This document shows, piece after piece, positions 9,044 to 18,817 of a DNA stretch of 64,000 bases. Below the pieces are notes generated by a model, which was not told the origin of the DNA, made no database searches, and worked only from the letters and a program-made list of their open reading frames with translations. Position 1 is the stretch's first letter, and the number at the start of each line of letters is the position of its first letter. The DNA is from Ruminococcus sp. GTDB lineage: Bacteria > Bacillota > Clostridia > Oscillospirales > Ruminococcaceae. The position numbers and the translations under genes were made by a program. The stretch is from assembly GCA_029060755.1 (NCBI GenBank), contig JAIDTI010000024.1:23679-87678 (forward strand), read 5' to 3'.

Positions 9044-9319
9044 TTACTTATTTACAGCCTCTTTGAGTGCTTTGCCAGCTTTGAAAGCAGGTGCTTTGCA
9101 TGGTGGGCAAATCATTTTTTCGCCAGTTCTTGGATTTGTGCGAACTTTTTCGCTTCTTTCACGAACTTCAAATGTGCCGAATCCTATAATGGAAACTTTT
9201 TCACCATTTACAAGTGCTTCCTGAATAGAAGCAAGAACTGCTTCCAAAGCACATGAAGCATCTTTCTTTGTGCAGTTAGCTTTTTCTGCAATAGAATTTA
9301 TAAGCTGTGTTTTAGTCAT
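9044..9319 (-). CDS. HU-family DNA-binding protein
   Basis: MTKTQLINSIAEKANCTKKDA...IGFGTFEVRERSEKVRTNPRTGEKM. Confidence 0.95.
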   Translation of the reverse strand: MTKTQLINSIAEKANCTKKDASCALEAVLASIQEALVNGEKVSIIGFGTFEVRERSEKVRTNPRTGEKMICPPCKAPAFKAGKALKEAVNK

Positions 9320-10157
9320 TTTTTGTGTCCTCCATATTTATAATATTTTTTGCTTTTTCCCAGAAAATATCAAGTTCTTCAATTGACATGGATTTCATAT
9401 CAAGATTTTCTGCTTTTGTAAGTTCTTCTGTAATTGCAAAACGCTTTATGAATTTTTCAGCTGAACTTTTAAGAGCTGTTTCAGCATCAACGCTAAGATG
9501 TCGTGCAGCATTTACGCATGAAAAAAGTAAATCTCCGATTTCTTCTTCTATGTTCTGCTTATCATTGAAAACAATAGCTTTATCAAGTTCTGCCTTTTCT
9601 TTTGCTATACAGTCAATGGCATCTTCTGCACATCTGAAATCCATTCCGGCACGCATTGCACGTTTGCCGATTTTCTGTGCATACATGAGCGCAGGAAATG
9701 TTTTTGCAATGCTTTTCAATGTATCGGTATATGTTTCCTGTCCTTTTGTTTCCATTTTGATTGCGTCCCAGTTTTTGAGAACTTCGTCAGTAGTATCAGC
9801 CTTTACTTCTCCGAAGACGTGCGGGTGACGTACAATAAGCTTTCTGCATACTTCGTCACACACATCATCAAAGCTGAAAACTGATTTTTCTTCCTCAATT
9901 TCCGCATGAAAAACAACCTGTAACAGAACGTCGCCAAGTTCTTCACGGAGCATTGCGGAATCGTTACAATCAATAGCTTCAATTACTTCATATGTTTCCT
10001 CAATAAAATCCTTTTTTATTGATTCGTGAGTCTGCACCATATCCCAGGGACAACCGCCCTCTCCACGAAGCAGTCTTACAATTTCAAGCAAATCATTGAT
10101 ATGATATTTATCTTTCTGCTGATATTCAACCATAGAAAAAAGCACTTCCTTTATCAT
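9312..10157 (-). CDS. mazG: MazG nucleoside triphosphate pyrophosphohydrolase
   Basis: LLRGEGGCPWDMVQTHESIKKDFIEETYEVIEAI...LREELGDVLLQVVFHAEI. Confidence 0.93.
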   Translation of the reverse strand: MIKEVLFSMVEYQQKDKYHINDLLEIVRLLRGEGGCPWDMVQTHESIKKDFIEETYEVIEAIDCNDSAMLREELGDVLLQVVFHAEIEEEKSVFSFDDVCDEVCRKLIVRHPHVFGEVKADTTDEVLKNWDAIKMETKGQETYTDTLKSIAKTFPALMYAQKIGKRAMRAGMDFRCAEDAIDCIAKEKAELDKAIVFNDKQNIEEEIGDLLFSCVNAARHLSVDAETALKSSAEKFIKRFAITEELTKAENLDMKSMSIEELDIFWEKAKNIINMEDTKND

Positions 10158-10253
10158 ACTCTAAATTCACGCAAAAAGCAATACATTTTTGAAAATTCGT
10201 GCTTTTTGCGGAATAAAGAGAACGTTCGTTTATTTTATTTGTATATTTTTACA

Positions 10254-11252
10254 TCAGGTTTTATCGACAAAACCGACTTTTCTGTAAACCTTTGTTAATG
10301 TGCGCTGCGAATAGCGGAGAGCCTTTTCTGCTCCTGCTGTATAACATTCTTTAAGGTAAGCCTTGTCTTGACTTAAACGTGCAAACTCTGTGCGAACCGG
10401 TTCAAGATGGTCTGCAACAGCTTCACCGACAGCAAGCTTGAAATCTCCGTATCCTTTACCTGCAAACTCTGATTCAATTTCAGCAAAAGTTTTTCCGGTA
10501 ACGCTTGAATAGATAGTCATGAGATTGTTTATTCCGTCCTTGCCTTCACGATATACAACTTCTGCTTCGCTGTCTGTTACAGCACGCTTGAATTTGCGGA
10601 TTATTGTGTCCTTGTCGTCAAGAATAAGTATAACAGAATTCGGATTTTCGTCCGATTTTGACATTTTCTTTGTCGGGTCTTGCAATGACATTACCTTTGC
10701 ACCGACTTCAGCTATATAAGGTTCGGGAAGTGTAAAGAAATCGCCATAACGCTGATTGAATCTCTGTGCAATATTTCTTGCAAGTTCAAGATGCTGTTTC
10801 TGGTCTACACCTACAGGCACTAAATCTGCATTGTATGCAAGAATATCAGCAGCCATAAGTGATGGATATGTGAATAAGCCTGCATTTACGTCATCAGGGT
10901 GACGCTGACTTTTGTCCTTGAATTGTGTCATTCTTGAAAGTTCGCCGAATTGAGTATTACAGCAGAGAATCCAGTTAAGCTCTGCATGAGTTTTTACATG
11001 GCTCTGAATGAACAGTATAGACTTGTTTACGTCAATTCCGCAAGCCATAAGGAGCGCATAGGAATTAAGTGTGTTCTGTCTTAGTTTTACGGGGTCTTGA
11101 CGGACTGTTATAGCGTGCATATCCACAACGCAGTAAATACAGTTATATTCGTCCTGTAAAGGACCCCAGTTGCGTACAGCACCGATATAATTACCAAGTG
11201 TAAATGTACCTGTTGGCTGTATTCCGCTGAAAATAAGCTTTTTATCTTCCAT
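10254..11252 (-). CDS. trpS: Tryptophanyl-tRNA synthetase
   Basis: IFSGIQPTGTFTLGNYIGAVRNW; KKMSKSDENPNS. Confidence 0.96.
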   Translation of the reverse strand: MEDKKLIFSGIQPTGTFTLGNYIGAVRNWGPLQDEYNCIYCVVDMHAITVRQDPVKLRQNTLNSYALLMACGIDVNKSILFIQSHVKTHAELNWILCCNTQFGELSRMTQFKDKSQRHPDDVNAGLFTYPSLMAADILAYNADLVPVGVDQKQHLELARNIAQRFNQRYGDFFTLPEPYIAEVGAKVMSLQDPTKKMSKSDENPNSVILILDDKDTIIRKFKRAVTDSEAEVVYREGKDGINNLMTIYSSVTGKTFAEIESEFAGKGYGDFKLAVGEAVADHLEPVRTEFARLSQDKAYLKECYTAGAEKALRYSQRTLTKVYRKVGFVDKT

Positions 11253-11272
11253 CTGAAACTTATGCTCCTTGC

Positions 11273-11788
11273 TTATTTATTGCCCTTGCGCTGTTCAGCC
11301 ATATCTTTAAGCTGACAATTTCTCAACTCATTGAGAACACGCTGATAAAGAACATAGATTGTACGCTTTTCAGTTTCTTCTGTCGGAATAATGCCTGGCT
11401 GGAATTCAACCTTGTATATTCCGCCTTTTGTGAGGAGATAAAGATTGTGTGTTTTTCCTCTTGGAATGTCAAATTTTGTGGTTTTTTCACTCTTTGGAAG
11501 AAGTATTCCTGCATTTGCAACAAGGTTATGTGCAGCCTGAACAAGATTTCTGTACTTCTGTGAAGCTCCGGTATATTCATTGCCATTGTTGAAATAGAGG
11601 TTTGCAGCTCCGTTAATGAAGCATACCATTGATGTAAGTACATTGTTTGGCATTGGTATATCAATTACAACGCCATAAACGTCGTTTTTCTTGAAGTCTC
11701 CCTGAAAAAAGCTTATAGGGAAGTTGAGTGCCTGACTTCTTGTCATAAGGTACTTTTGAGTTACGGGGTATCTGTCTGTAGTTGCCAT
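11273..11788 (-). CDS. Conserved hypothetical protein between aminotransferase and trpS
   Basis: 171-aa ORF, same orientation as flanking genes; no family recognised. Confidence 0.6.
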   Translation of the reverse strand: MATTDRYPVTQKYLMTRSQALNFPISFFQGDFKKNDVYGVVIDIPMPNNVLTSMVCFINGAANLYFNNGNEYTGASQKYRNLVQAAHNLVANAGILLPKSEKTTKFDIPRGKTHNLYLLTKGGIYKVEFQPGIIPTEETEKRTIYVLYQRVLNELRNCQLKDMAEQRKGNK

Positions 11789-11824
11789 AGTTAAAATTTC
11801 CTTTCAAAAATAAAATTAAATATA

Positions 11825-13018
11825 TCAGTCAAGAATTTCTCTTGTCATGCGTGAGAGAATCTCCATACCTTTTTTAATCTGCTCATCGGTAGGAGTTGAA
11901 TAATTCAGGCGGAATGAGTGGCTTGTCTCATTTTCGTCTATGCTGAACGAATTTCCGGGAACGACAGCAATTTTATATTCCTGAATAGCTTTTTTGCAGA
12001 AGTCATTCATATTGCAGTTGTCAGGAAGTGTACACCATACAAACAAACCGCCCTCCGGACGTACATAGCTTATCTTCTTTGAAAATTCATTGTCGATATA
12101 ACTGCACATCAAGTCGCTTTTCTTTTTGTATATTGCACGGAGACTATTAAAATGTGCCTCCTTGTCAACAGTTGTCATAAAGCGGTATGAAACAACCTGC
12201 GCCCATATATTTGAATGAACGTCCGAAACTTGTTTGCACACAACTATTTTCTGAATAATCGGAGCAGGAGCAGAAACAAATCCTGTTCGGAAGCCCGACG
12301 AAATAAGTTTTGAGAATGTGCTTGAATAAATAACACGTCCTTCAGTGTCAAGACTTTTGATTGACGGAATATTTTCACCTGAAAATCTGAGTTCGCCGTA
12401 AGGGTCGTCCTCAAGGATTATGAAATCATATCTGCACGCAAGTTCATACACGGCTTTGCGCTTTTCAAGTGACATTGTACGTCCTGTAGGATTCTGAAAG
12501 TTCGGAATAAGATACAATATCTTTACATTCGGCTGAGTTCTGACAGTATTTTCCAGCTTTTCAAGATTTATGCCATCCTCCTCCATTTCAACTCCGACAA
12601 GATTTACATTGTATGAGCGGAAAGCATTCAGTGAGCCTATAAAGCATGGTGATTCGCAGATAAGTGTATCACCCTCATTCAGCAATACTTTGCATGAAAG
12701 TTCATTTGCCTGCTGTCCGCCTGATGTGATAATCAAATCATCAAATTCAGGGTGGAAACAATTTTTGTTTTTAAGCCAGTTTTTGAGGAAGTCACGCAAA
12801 GGTGTATATCCCTCTGTTACATTGTATTGAAGTGCAAGAATCGGGTCATCTCTGAGGAGTTCAGCAGAAATTTCCGCAATCTGCTCTTTTGGAAATGCTT
12901 CGGGGGCGGGATTTCCTGCTGCAAAAGAAATGACATCAGGGTCAGAGGTAAATTTTAAGATTTCTCTTATTGCAGATGCCTGCAATCCGCTGACCTTATC
13001 AGAAAATTTATATTCCAT
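11825..13018 (-). CDS. PLP-dependent fold-type I aminotransferase (2-aminoadipate aminotransferase/MocR-type catalytic domain, no HTH)
   Basis: ISFAAGNPAPEAFP; YLIPNFQNPTGRTMSLEKR; YSSTFSKLISSGFRTGF. Confidence 0.88.
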   Translation of the reverse strand: MEYKFSDKVSGLQASAIREILKFTSDPDVISFAAGNPAPEAFPKEQIAEISAELLRDDPILALQYNVTEGYTPLRDFLKNWLKNKNCFHPEFDDLIITSGGQQANELSCKVLLNEGDTLICESPCFIGSLNAFRSYNVNLVGVEMEEDGINLEKLENTVRTQPNVKILYLIPNFQNPTGRTMSLEKRKAVYELACRYDFIILEDDPYGELRFSGENIPSIKSLDTEGRVIYSSTFSKLISSGFRTGFVSAPAPIIQKIVVCKQVSDVHSNIWAQVVSYRFMTTVDKEAHFNSLRAIYKKKSDLMCSYIDNEFSKKISYVRPEGGLFVWCTLPDNCNMNDFCKKAIQEYKIAVVPGNSFSIDENETSHSFRLNYSTPTDEQIKKGMEILSRMTREILD

Positions 13019-13133
13019 TTAATACCAACCTTTCTGTTATATTTTTAAACAAAGTCAAAGCATAGTACTGCTATCCTATATTATAACACATATTTTAAAA
13101 TTCTGCAACATATTTATTAAAAAAAATAAGATT

Positions 13134-14759
13134 ATGGACGGTGATTTATTGAAAAAGCAAAACTTTATTAAAGGTTCGGTCATTTTAATGGCTTCAGCAA
13201 TTGTTGCAAAGGCTCTGGGAGCATTATTTAAAATTCCGCTTACAAATATGCTGGGCGGTGTGGGAATGAGCTATTTCAGTTGTGCATATAGTATATTCAT
13301 GCCGGTTTATGCACTTACTGTTACAGGGTTATCCTCTGCTGTTGCAAGAATGACCGCAAAAAGCATGGCTTTCGGAATGTATAAAAACATCACACGTATA
13401 AGACGGACAGCATTTCTGCTTTTCTCCGTGTTCGGTATTATCGGCAGTGTGGCGGTTTTTCTGCTTGCAAAGCCGTTCAGTCTTTTTTCTACGGGCGGTA
13501 CGGAATCTGCTCTTGCAATAGCTATGATTGCTCCCTCTGTATTTTTCGGGTGCGTTACTGCTGTTGAGCGTGGATATTATGAGGGCATGAGCAATATGTA
13601 TCCGACCGCAATTTCTCAAGCGGTAGAGGGTATTATAAAGGTAGTATCGGGATTGTGGCTCTGCGGATATGTAAATCAGCATAGAGAAGAAATAATGACA
13701 TATTTTCCGCAAGTTACGGATATACGTGCATTATCAGCATCAGCAGGCATACTTGGTGTCACTCTTTCGTCTGTCGGGGCTATGCTGTTTTTTGCAGTTA
13801 TCGGAATATTCAGGAAAAAACATTCAGGCAGTGAAAATACAGTTATGGGCAGACGGGAAATTTCACATGAACTTATTTCAACGTCTCTGCCGATTGGTAT
13901 AAGTGCGGTTGTGACGAATCTTACAGCTATAATTGATATGTGGACGATAATAGGCTGTATATCGCATTTCGGTTGCAGAATGGAAATGCCGTCGGGAATC
14001 AGTGAAAAAGATATTCCAGATTTTGTCTATGGCTCATTTGCAGGAATCGCTCTTACTGTTTTCAATCTTGTTCCTTCTGTTACAAATATGCTTGGCAAAG
14101 GTATACTGCCTTGTATAACGGAAGCGTGGGCTGAAAATAACAAGCAGGCACTGAAACATCACACTTTGCAGGCACTTCTTACTGCTTCTATAATTGCTGT
14201 TCCTGCATCTTTTGGCATGGGTGTTCTTGCACCTGAAATATTGATGTTTCTTTTTGCAAAACAGCATGATGAGGCAGAAATATGTATAAATTCTCTTAGA
14301 CTTCTTATGCCCGGAATGGTTTGTCTGTGTCTGTCGTTTCCGCTTTTCAGTATGTTGCAGGCTATAGGCAAAGCATCTGCACCGCTTAAAATAATGTTTG
14401 CAGGTACTATAATAAAGCTTCTGGGCAATCTTATACTCATACCGCTTATGGGTGCGGACGGTGCGGCACTTTCAACATCAATATGCTATGTTGCTATACT
14501 TGCTGTGTCACTTGATATTTACATAAAATTATCAGGAATCACTATTGAAATTGCCCCGTTTGTATCTGTTTTATATTCAGGCTTACTATGCGGAGTTTCA
14601 GCATATCTTACAGCAGATGTATGTAAAAGATATATGTCGGGACAGTTTGCAGTGATACTTCTTGCAACACTTATTGGCGGATTTGTATATCTGCTTTCAT
14701 TATGGCTGTTATCTGTAAAAAAATACAGAAAATCAACAAAAAAACAAGCAACAATATGA
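13134..14759 (+). CDS. SpoVB/MurJ-like polysaccharide/lipid flippase (MOP superfamily)
   Basis: KGSVILMASAIVAKALGALFKIPLTNMLGGVGMSYFSCAYSIF; polytopic membrane protein. Confidence 0.85.
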   Translation: MDGDLLKKQNFIKGSVILMASAIVAKALGALFKIPLTNMLGGVGMSYFSCAYSIFMPVYALTVTGLSSAVARMTAKSMAFGMYKNITRIRRTAFLLFSVFGIIGSVAVFLLAKPFSLFSTGGTESALAIAMIAPSVFFGCVTAVERGYYEGMSNMYPTAISQAVEGIIKVVSGLWLCGYVNQHREEIMTYFPQVTDIRALSASAGILGVTLSSVGAMLFFAVIGIFRKKHSGSENTVMGRREISHELISTSLPIGISAVVTNLTAIIDMWTIIGCISHFGCRMEMPSGISEKDIPDFVYGSFAGIALTVFNLVPSVTNMLGKGILPCITEAWAENNKQALKHHTLQALLTASIIAVPASFGMGVLAPEILMFLFAKQHDEAEICINSLRLLMPGMVCLCLSFPLFSMLQAIGKASAPLKIMFAGTIIKLLGNLILIPLMGADGAALSTSICYVAILAVSLDIYIKLSGITIEIAPFVSVLYSGLLCGVSAYLTADVCKRYMSGQFAVILLATLIGGFVYLLSLWLLSVKKYRKSTKKQATI

Positions 14760-14760
14760 A

Positions 14761-14803
14761 AAAAGCGGTATCAGAAATATTATGTTTCTGATACCGTTTT
14801 TTT
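14761..14803. terminator. Terminator hairpin between convergent genes
   Basis: aaaagcggtatcagaaatattatgtttctgataccgttttttt. Confidence 0.75.
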
Positions 14804-15398
14804 AAAGTTTTTCAATATTCTGTGCGCTGATATTGACTTTTATAACATTTGATTTATTGTTTGAGTCATCTTGCGTCGGGAAAAAGCAGACTGTAAAGTC
14901 CTGACTGTCTTTCGGGAGAATAAATCCGCCTATAATACCCGAAAACTCACCGTTTGCAGGGATATTGAACGGGCTTGCAACATAGTTGCTGATGTTTTTT
15001 GTGCCATAAAGCTGTGTTCTTACATCAAAATGAACTTCATCTTCATTTGCAAGAAGAATATAGAAATTGTTTAGTACATTCAGGTCATATGATTTGTCAG
15101 TGGGATTTGAAATTGTAACATCAAGATAGATATAAGGCTCTCCGCTGTCGCTTGTCTGTCCTGAATCAATGACTCTGTTCAGCCTGAATCCTGTATCATT
15201 TGCATTTGCTTCCTCAACAGGATTTACAGAAATTTCATTTACAGCAATACCATTATTTTTACTTGGTTCATTTGTAACAATATTTCCGTTTCCTGATGTT
15301 TCGGGAGAAGATACTGTTGTATTACCTGAACAGCTTGCAGTTGTAGAAAGCATAAATGCTGTAAGAAATGCAAGCAGTATGGTTTTATGTTTTTTCAT
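14802..15398 (-). CDS. DUF4352-like secreted lipoprotein
   Basis: MKKHKTILLAFLTAFMLSTTASCSGN lipobox; IYLDVTISNPTDKSYDLNVLNNFYI. Confidence 0.65.
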   Translation of the reverse strand: MKKHKTILLAFLTAFMLSTTASCSGNTTVSSPETSGNGNIVTNEPSKNNGIAVNEISVNPVEEANANDTGFRLNRVIDSGQTSDSGEPYIYLDVTISNPTDKSYDLNVLNNFYILLANEDEVHFDVRTQLYGTKNISNYVASPFNIPANGEFSGIIGGFILPKDSQDFTVCFFPTQDDSNNKSNVIKVNISAQNIEKL

Positions 15399-15521
15399 GG
15401 TTTTAACCTCCGTGTTAAGATATATACAGTATATCACAAAATATATGATATTGTCAAGAATTTTTGTAGAAACAAAAAACGACTGCCGTTTTAACAGCAG
15501 CCGTCAGTTTTTGTGTATTGA

Positions 15522-15692
15522 TTATTCAGCGGAAGGAGCTCCAACAGGGCAAACACCTGCACAAGCACCACATTCAACGCAAGCATCAGCATCAATCTGA
15601 TATTTTCCGTCGCCTTCTGAAATTGCACTTACTGGACATTCAGCCTCGCAAGCACCACAGCTAACACATTCGTCAGAAATTACATAAGCCAT
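15522..15692 (-). CDS. 2[4Fe-4S] ferredoxin (56 aa; missing from the supplied ORF track)
   Basis: MAYVISDECVSCGACEAECPVSAISEGDGKYQIDADACVECGACAGVCPVGAPSAE: two CxxCxxCxxxCP motifs; RBS (gaggt) upstream on minus strand. Confidence 0.95.
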   Translation of the reverse strand: MAYVISDECVSCGACEAECPVSAISEGDGKYQIDADACVECGACAGVCPVGAPSAE

Positions 15693-15809
15693 TTTTAAGT
15701 ACCTCCATAAGAGAATTTTTTAGGATATTTCCTATTGAATCCATTATATCACAAAAAATCTGAAAAATCAAGAGTTTTTTGTTAGTATTTACTTATTAAA
15801 AAAATATAC

Positions 15810-15837
15810 TTGACTTTGATATTTTCTGTAGTATAAT
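15810..15837 (+). promoter_or_regulatory. Sigma-A-like promoter
   Basis: TTGACT - 16 nt - TATAAT upstream of 15871 CDS. Confidence 0.6.
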
Positions 15838-15870
15838 AATATATATACATTAACAAAAGGAGACTGACAG

Positions 15871-17283
15871 ATGAGAAATTCAAAAAAAGTTTTAATAATG
15901 GCTGTTGCAGTGATGTCAGCGGTTGTTTCATGCAGGAAAGTTGAACCGCCTGAATCTGTTTCAACACAAAGTTCTGTGTATGAAAGTTCGGTTGATATAA
16001 TCGAAACAGAACCACCGGAAGAAGATTTTGACATAAGCGGAGAGACTATCACATGGCTTGCCGATTATGACCTTAATCCGTCATCAGGCGGTGAGCGTTC
16101 TGTTGCATTGTCCATTTTTGAAGATGTTTATGGCGGAAAAATCAATTTTGTGTATACTACAGCTGAAAACAAGTTCAATAAGCTTTCTGAAATGCTTGCA
16201 AGTGGTGAGGAAGTGGATATGTTCCCTTATGACAGCGATATTTTCCCGATTGGCGTTATAAATGAACAGTTTCAACCGCTTGACCCTTATTTTGATATTA
16301 TGGGTATGAATGAGGGTTTATGGGACGATATAAGCAGTGCTGTTGATGCGTTTGAGTATAACGGAGAACATTATGTTATGCCGTATAATGTTTCAAATCC
16401 TGTTGTTGTGATATACAGCAGAAAACTTATGAAGCAGGAAAAACTTGCCGACCCATACGAACTTTATAAAAAAGGCGAATGGAACTGGGATACAATGATG
16501 CAGATGATGCAGAAATTTGTTGAAAATTCTGATGGAAGTGTAAGAAGATACGGAATAAACGGCTCTTTTGGTACAGCTCTTTTGCAGTCAACGGGAAAAG
16601 GCGTTGTAAGCTTTGAAAACGGCAGGTTTAAAAATAATATAAAAAGCTCCGAAATAAAAAAGGCGGGTGCTTTTATGCAGAAAATGACAGAAAATAATCT
16701 TGTTTATGCGCCTTATCTAAGTCACTTTGCAAAGGACAATTCAACGCTGTTTTTTGTAATGGGAAGCTGGGCATTAGGTGAATCAAATGCTTTGAATCCT
16801 GACAGCGATTTAATGGTTGTGCCGTTTCCTGTTTCACCTGATGCAGACAAAAATTATATAAGCTGTAGTTTTGATGCAAGAATGTTTGTGAAAAACTCCA
16901 CAAAGGGTGAAGCTGTGGCAACATATATCAAGTGTGAAAGAATAGCATCAACTCAAGAGGAATATAAATCCACACAAAAGGAAAACGCTCTTGCTGTACG
17001 CAAATCGGCAGGAAAAACTATTTCTTTTGTGACAGAGGAGCAGTATGATGCTTTACAGTCTTTTCTTGATATGACAAGTTCTGCGCCTATGTTTGATTTT
17101 GCTTACGGAATGGGCGAAAAAATGAACAGTGAGGGTGATTATACATATCAGACAAGAGGAGTTATGAATAATCTTACAGAAGCTATCCCGAACTATGTTG
17201 TTTCGTCGTGGTCGGCTTTGTGTGATGATTGGGCAGGCGTTGTTGATGATGTTGTAAATGAAGTTAATAATCGTATTGGTTAA
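15871..17283 (+). CDS. Extracellular solute-binding lipoprotein, paralog of the 5304 protein
   Basis: Lipobox VVSC; TITWLADYDLNPSSGG...YGGKINFV...DMFPYDSDIFPIGVI...YELYKKGEWNWDTMM aligns with the 5304 product. Confidence 0.8.
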   Translation: MRNSKKVLIMAVAVMSAVVSCRKVEPPESVSTQSSVYESSVDIIETEPPEEDFDISGETITWLADYDLNPSSGGERSVALSIFEDVYGGKINFVYTTAENKFNKLSEMLASGEEVDMFPYDSDIFPIGVINEQFQPLDPYFDIMGMNEGLWDDISSAVDAFEYNGEHYVMPYNVSNPVVVIYSRKLMKQEKLADPYELYKKGEWNWDTMMQMMQKFVENSDGSVRRYGINGSFGTALLQSTGKGVVSFENGRFKNNIKSSEIKKAGAFMQKMTENNLVYAPYLSHFAKDNSTLFFVMGSWALGESNALNPDSDLMVVPFPVSPDADKNYISCSFDARMFVKNSTKGEAVATYIKCERIASTQEEYKSTQKENALAVRKSAGKTISFVTEEQYDALQSFLDMTSSAPMFDFAYGMGEKMNSEGDYTYQTRGVMNNLTEAIPNYVVSSWSALCDDWAGVVDDVVNEVNNRIG

Positions 17284-17498
17284 AAATATTGTCTGTCCAT
17301 TTTCAACAGATATATTTGTAAAAAAAATACAAAAATAAATTGATTTATACAGCAAAGTGTAAAATTTTCTGAAATTGCGTGACATTTTATTTCTCTTGTG
17401 ATATAATAAATTCAGGTATAAAATGCCGGCAGTTAATCGGACAAGGTTAATCTCGGTTGTGATACTACATATTATGTATAATAAGAAAGGAAATAAAC

Positions 17499-18152
17499 AT
17501 GGATAATAACAATTCAGAGCAAAAAACTGCACCGAAAAAAAAAGTAAGTAAAAAAGTCCTGAGACAGAGAAGACTTTCTGCGCTTGCTATTGTAGCATTG
17601 ATTGTTTTGATTTTTTTCATTATCATCGCAAAAAGCTGTTCAAAAGAACCGTCAGGCGATGACGAATCAAGCACAACAAACAATTCAATAACCACTTCAG
17701 CAACTACAACTACAACTCAAACAACCACAACAGTAACTACTACAGTTACAACGACAAATCCGCTTTCTGCAAAAGTTCAGCTTTCAACAAGAGAACTTTT
17801 TATTAACGTCGGTGAAAGAAATGTTTCGATTATTCAGGTATACCCCGATAATTCGACAGAAGCAAATGAAGTATGGAAGTCTATGGACGAATCAATCGCA
17901 ACTGTTGACCAATACGGATATGTTACAGGTGTATCAAAGGGCGAAACTTTTATTGTTTTAAGTTTTGACAATAATCCCGGTGTGGAGATTGAAATAAAGG
18001 TATCTGTTGCGGATAATGCTGTGGTTACACCTAATAATGCAACAATTGACTCAACAACAACAGACAGCGGAAATTCTGCGCCTGTTGTCGATACTCCTAC
18101 AACTCCTGTTTATGGATATACGGGAAGTATTGATGATGAAAATGTATTCTGA
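17499..18152 (+). CDS. Membrane-anchored protein with Thr-rich linker and BIG_2-like Ig domain
   Basis: TM segment ALAIVALIVLIFFIIIA; TTSATTTTTQTTTT linker; VYPDNSTEANEVWKSMDESIATVDQYGYVTGVSKGETFI (Ig-like BIG_2 signature). Confidence 0.65.
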   Translation: MDNNNSEQKTAPKKKVSKKVLRQRRLSALAIVALIVLIFFIIIAKSCSKEPSGDDESSTTNNSITTSATTTTTQTTTTVTTTVTTTNPLSAKVQLSTRELFINVGERNVSIIQVYPDNSTEANEVWKSMDESIATVDQYGYVTGVSKGETFIVLSFDNNPGVEIEIKVSVADNAVVTPNNATIDSTTTDSGNSAPVVDTPTTPVYGYTGSIDDENVF

Positions 18153-18182
18153 AAAAATTTTTGAAAAAATATTTAAAAAGAC

Positions 18183-18211
18183 TTGATTTTTCAGATTTAA
18201 TGTGTTATAAT
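18183..18211 (+). promoter_or_regulatory. Promoter of rimP-nusA-infB operon
   Basis: TTGATT - 17 nt - TATAAT. Confidence 0.6.
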
Positions 18212-18234
18212 ACTATATGATGATAGTTTAAGCT

Positions 18235-18258
18235 AAAGACCGGAAACTTCCGGTCTTT
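18235..18258 (+). promoter_or_regulatory. Leader hairpin upstream of rimP
   Basis: aaagaccggaaacttccggtcttt: 10-bp perfect stem with 4-nt loop just downstream of the predicted start of transcription. Confidence 0.55.
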
Positions 18259-18304
18259 ATGTTTGTAATCAAACTATGAAATCAATAAAAGGAGGATTCT
18301 TTTT

Positions 18305-18781
18305 TTGAAACTTAAAAAATTCGGCAGTACAGAGCAGAAAGTCTATGACCTTGTAAAGCCAATTACAGATGAACTTGGTTATTATCTGTGGGACGTAAGC
18401 TATGTTAAAGAGGGTGCATCATGGTATCTCAGAATATTTATTGATTGTGATGAGGGAATTACAATTGAAGATTGTGAGATAGTTACTGAACCGGTCAATA
18501 AAATTCTTGACGAAACAGACCCTATTCCTCAAAGCTATACTTTAGAGGTGGGTTCGGCTGGTCTTGAACGTGAACTTCTCAAAGAAGACCATTTTGAAGT
18601 ATGCAAGGGTGATAAGGTGAGAATACGCTTTATCAGAAATATTGACGGAGAAAAGGAAATATGTGCTTATCTTAAAGGTGCAGACAAAAATCAGATTGTT
18701 GTTTATGATGAAAACAATAATGAGAAAGTATATTCGCTTTCAGATGTGGCATTTGTTAAACTTTGGTTTGAGTTTGAATAA
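18305..18781 (+). CDS. rimP: Ribosome maturation factor RimP
   Basis: LGYYLWDVSYVKEGASWYLRIFIDCDEGITIEDCEIV...LEVGSAGLERELL; TTG start. Confidence 0.92.
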   Translation: MKLKKFGSTEQKVYDLVKPITDELGYYLWDVSYVKEGASWYLRIFIDCDEGITIEDCEIVTEPVNKILDETDPIPQSYTLEVGSAGLERELLKEDHFEVCKGDKVRIRFIRNIDGEKEICAYLKGADKNQIVVYDENNNEKVYSLSDVAFVKLWFEFE

Positions 18782-18817
18782 TTAAAAAGTCAAATATAAT
18801 TTTTGGAGGAATTTAAC

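Noticed and set aside
17284-17498. Possible structured RNA leader before the BIG_2-like protein gene
   Set aside because: A promoter-like sequence is present, but I found no convincing stem or known riboswitch motif in the leader
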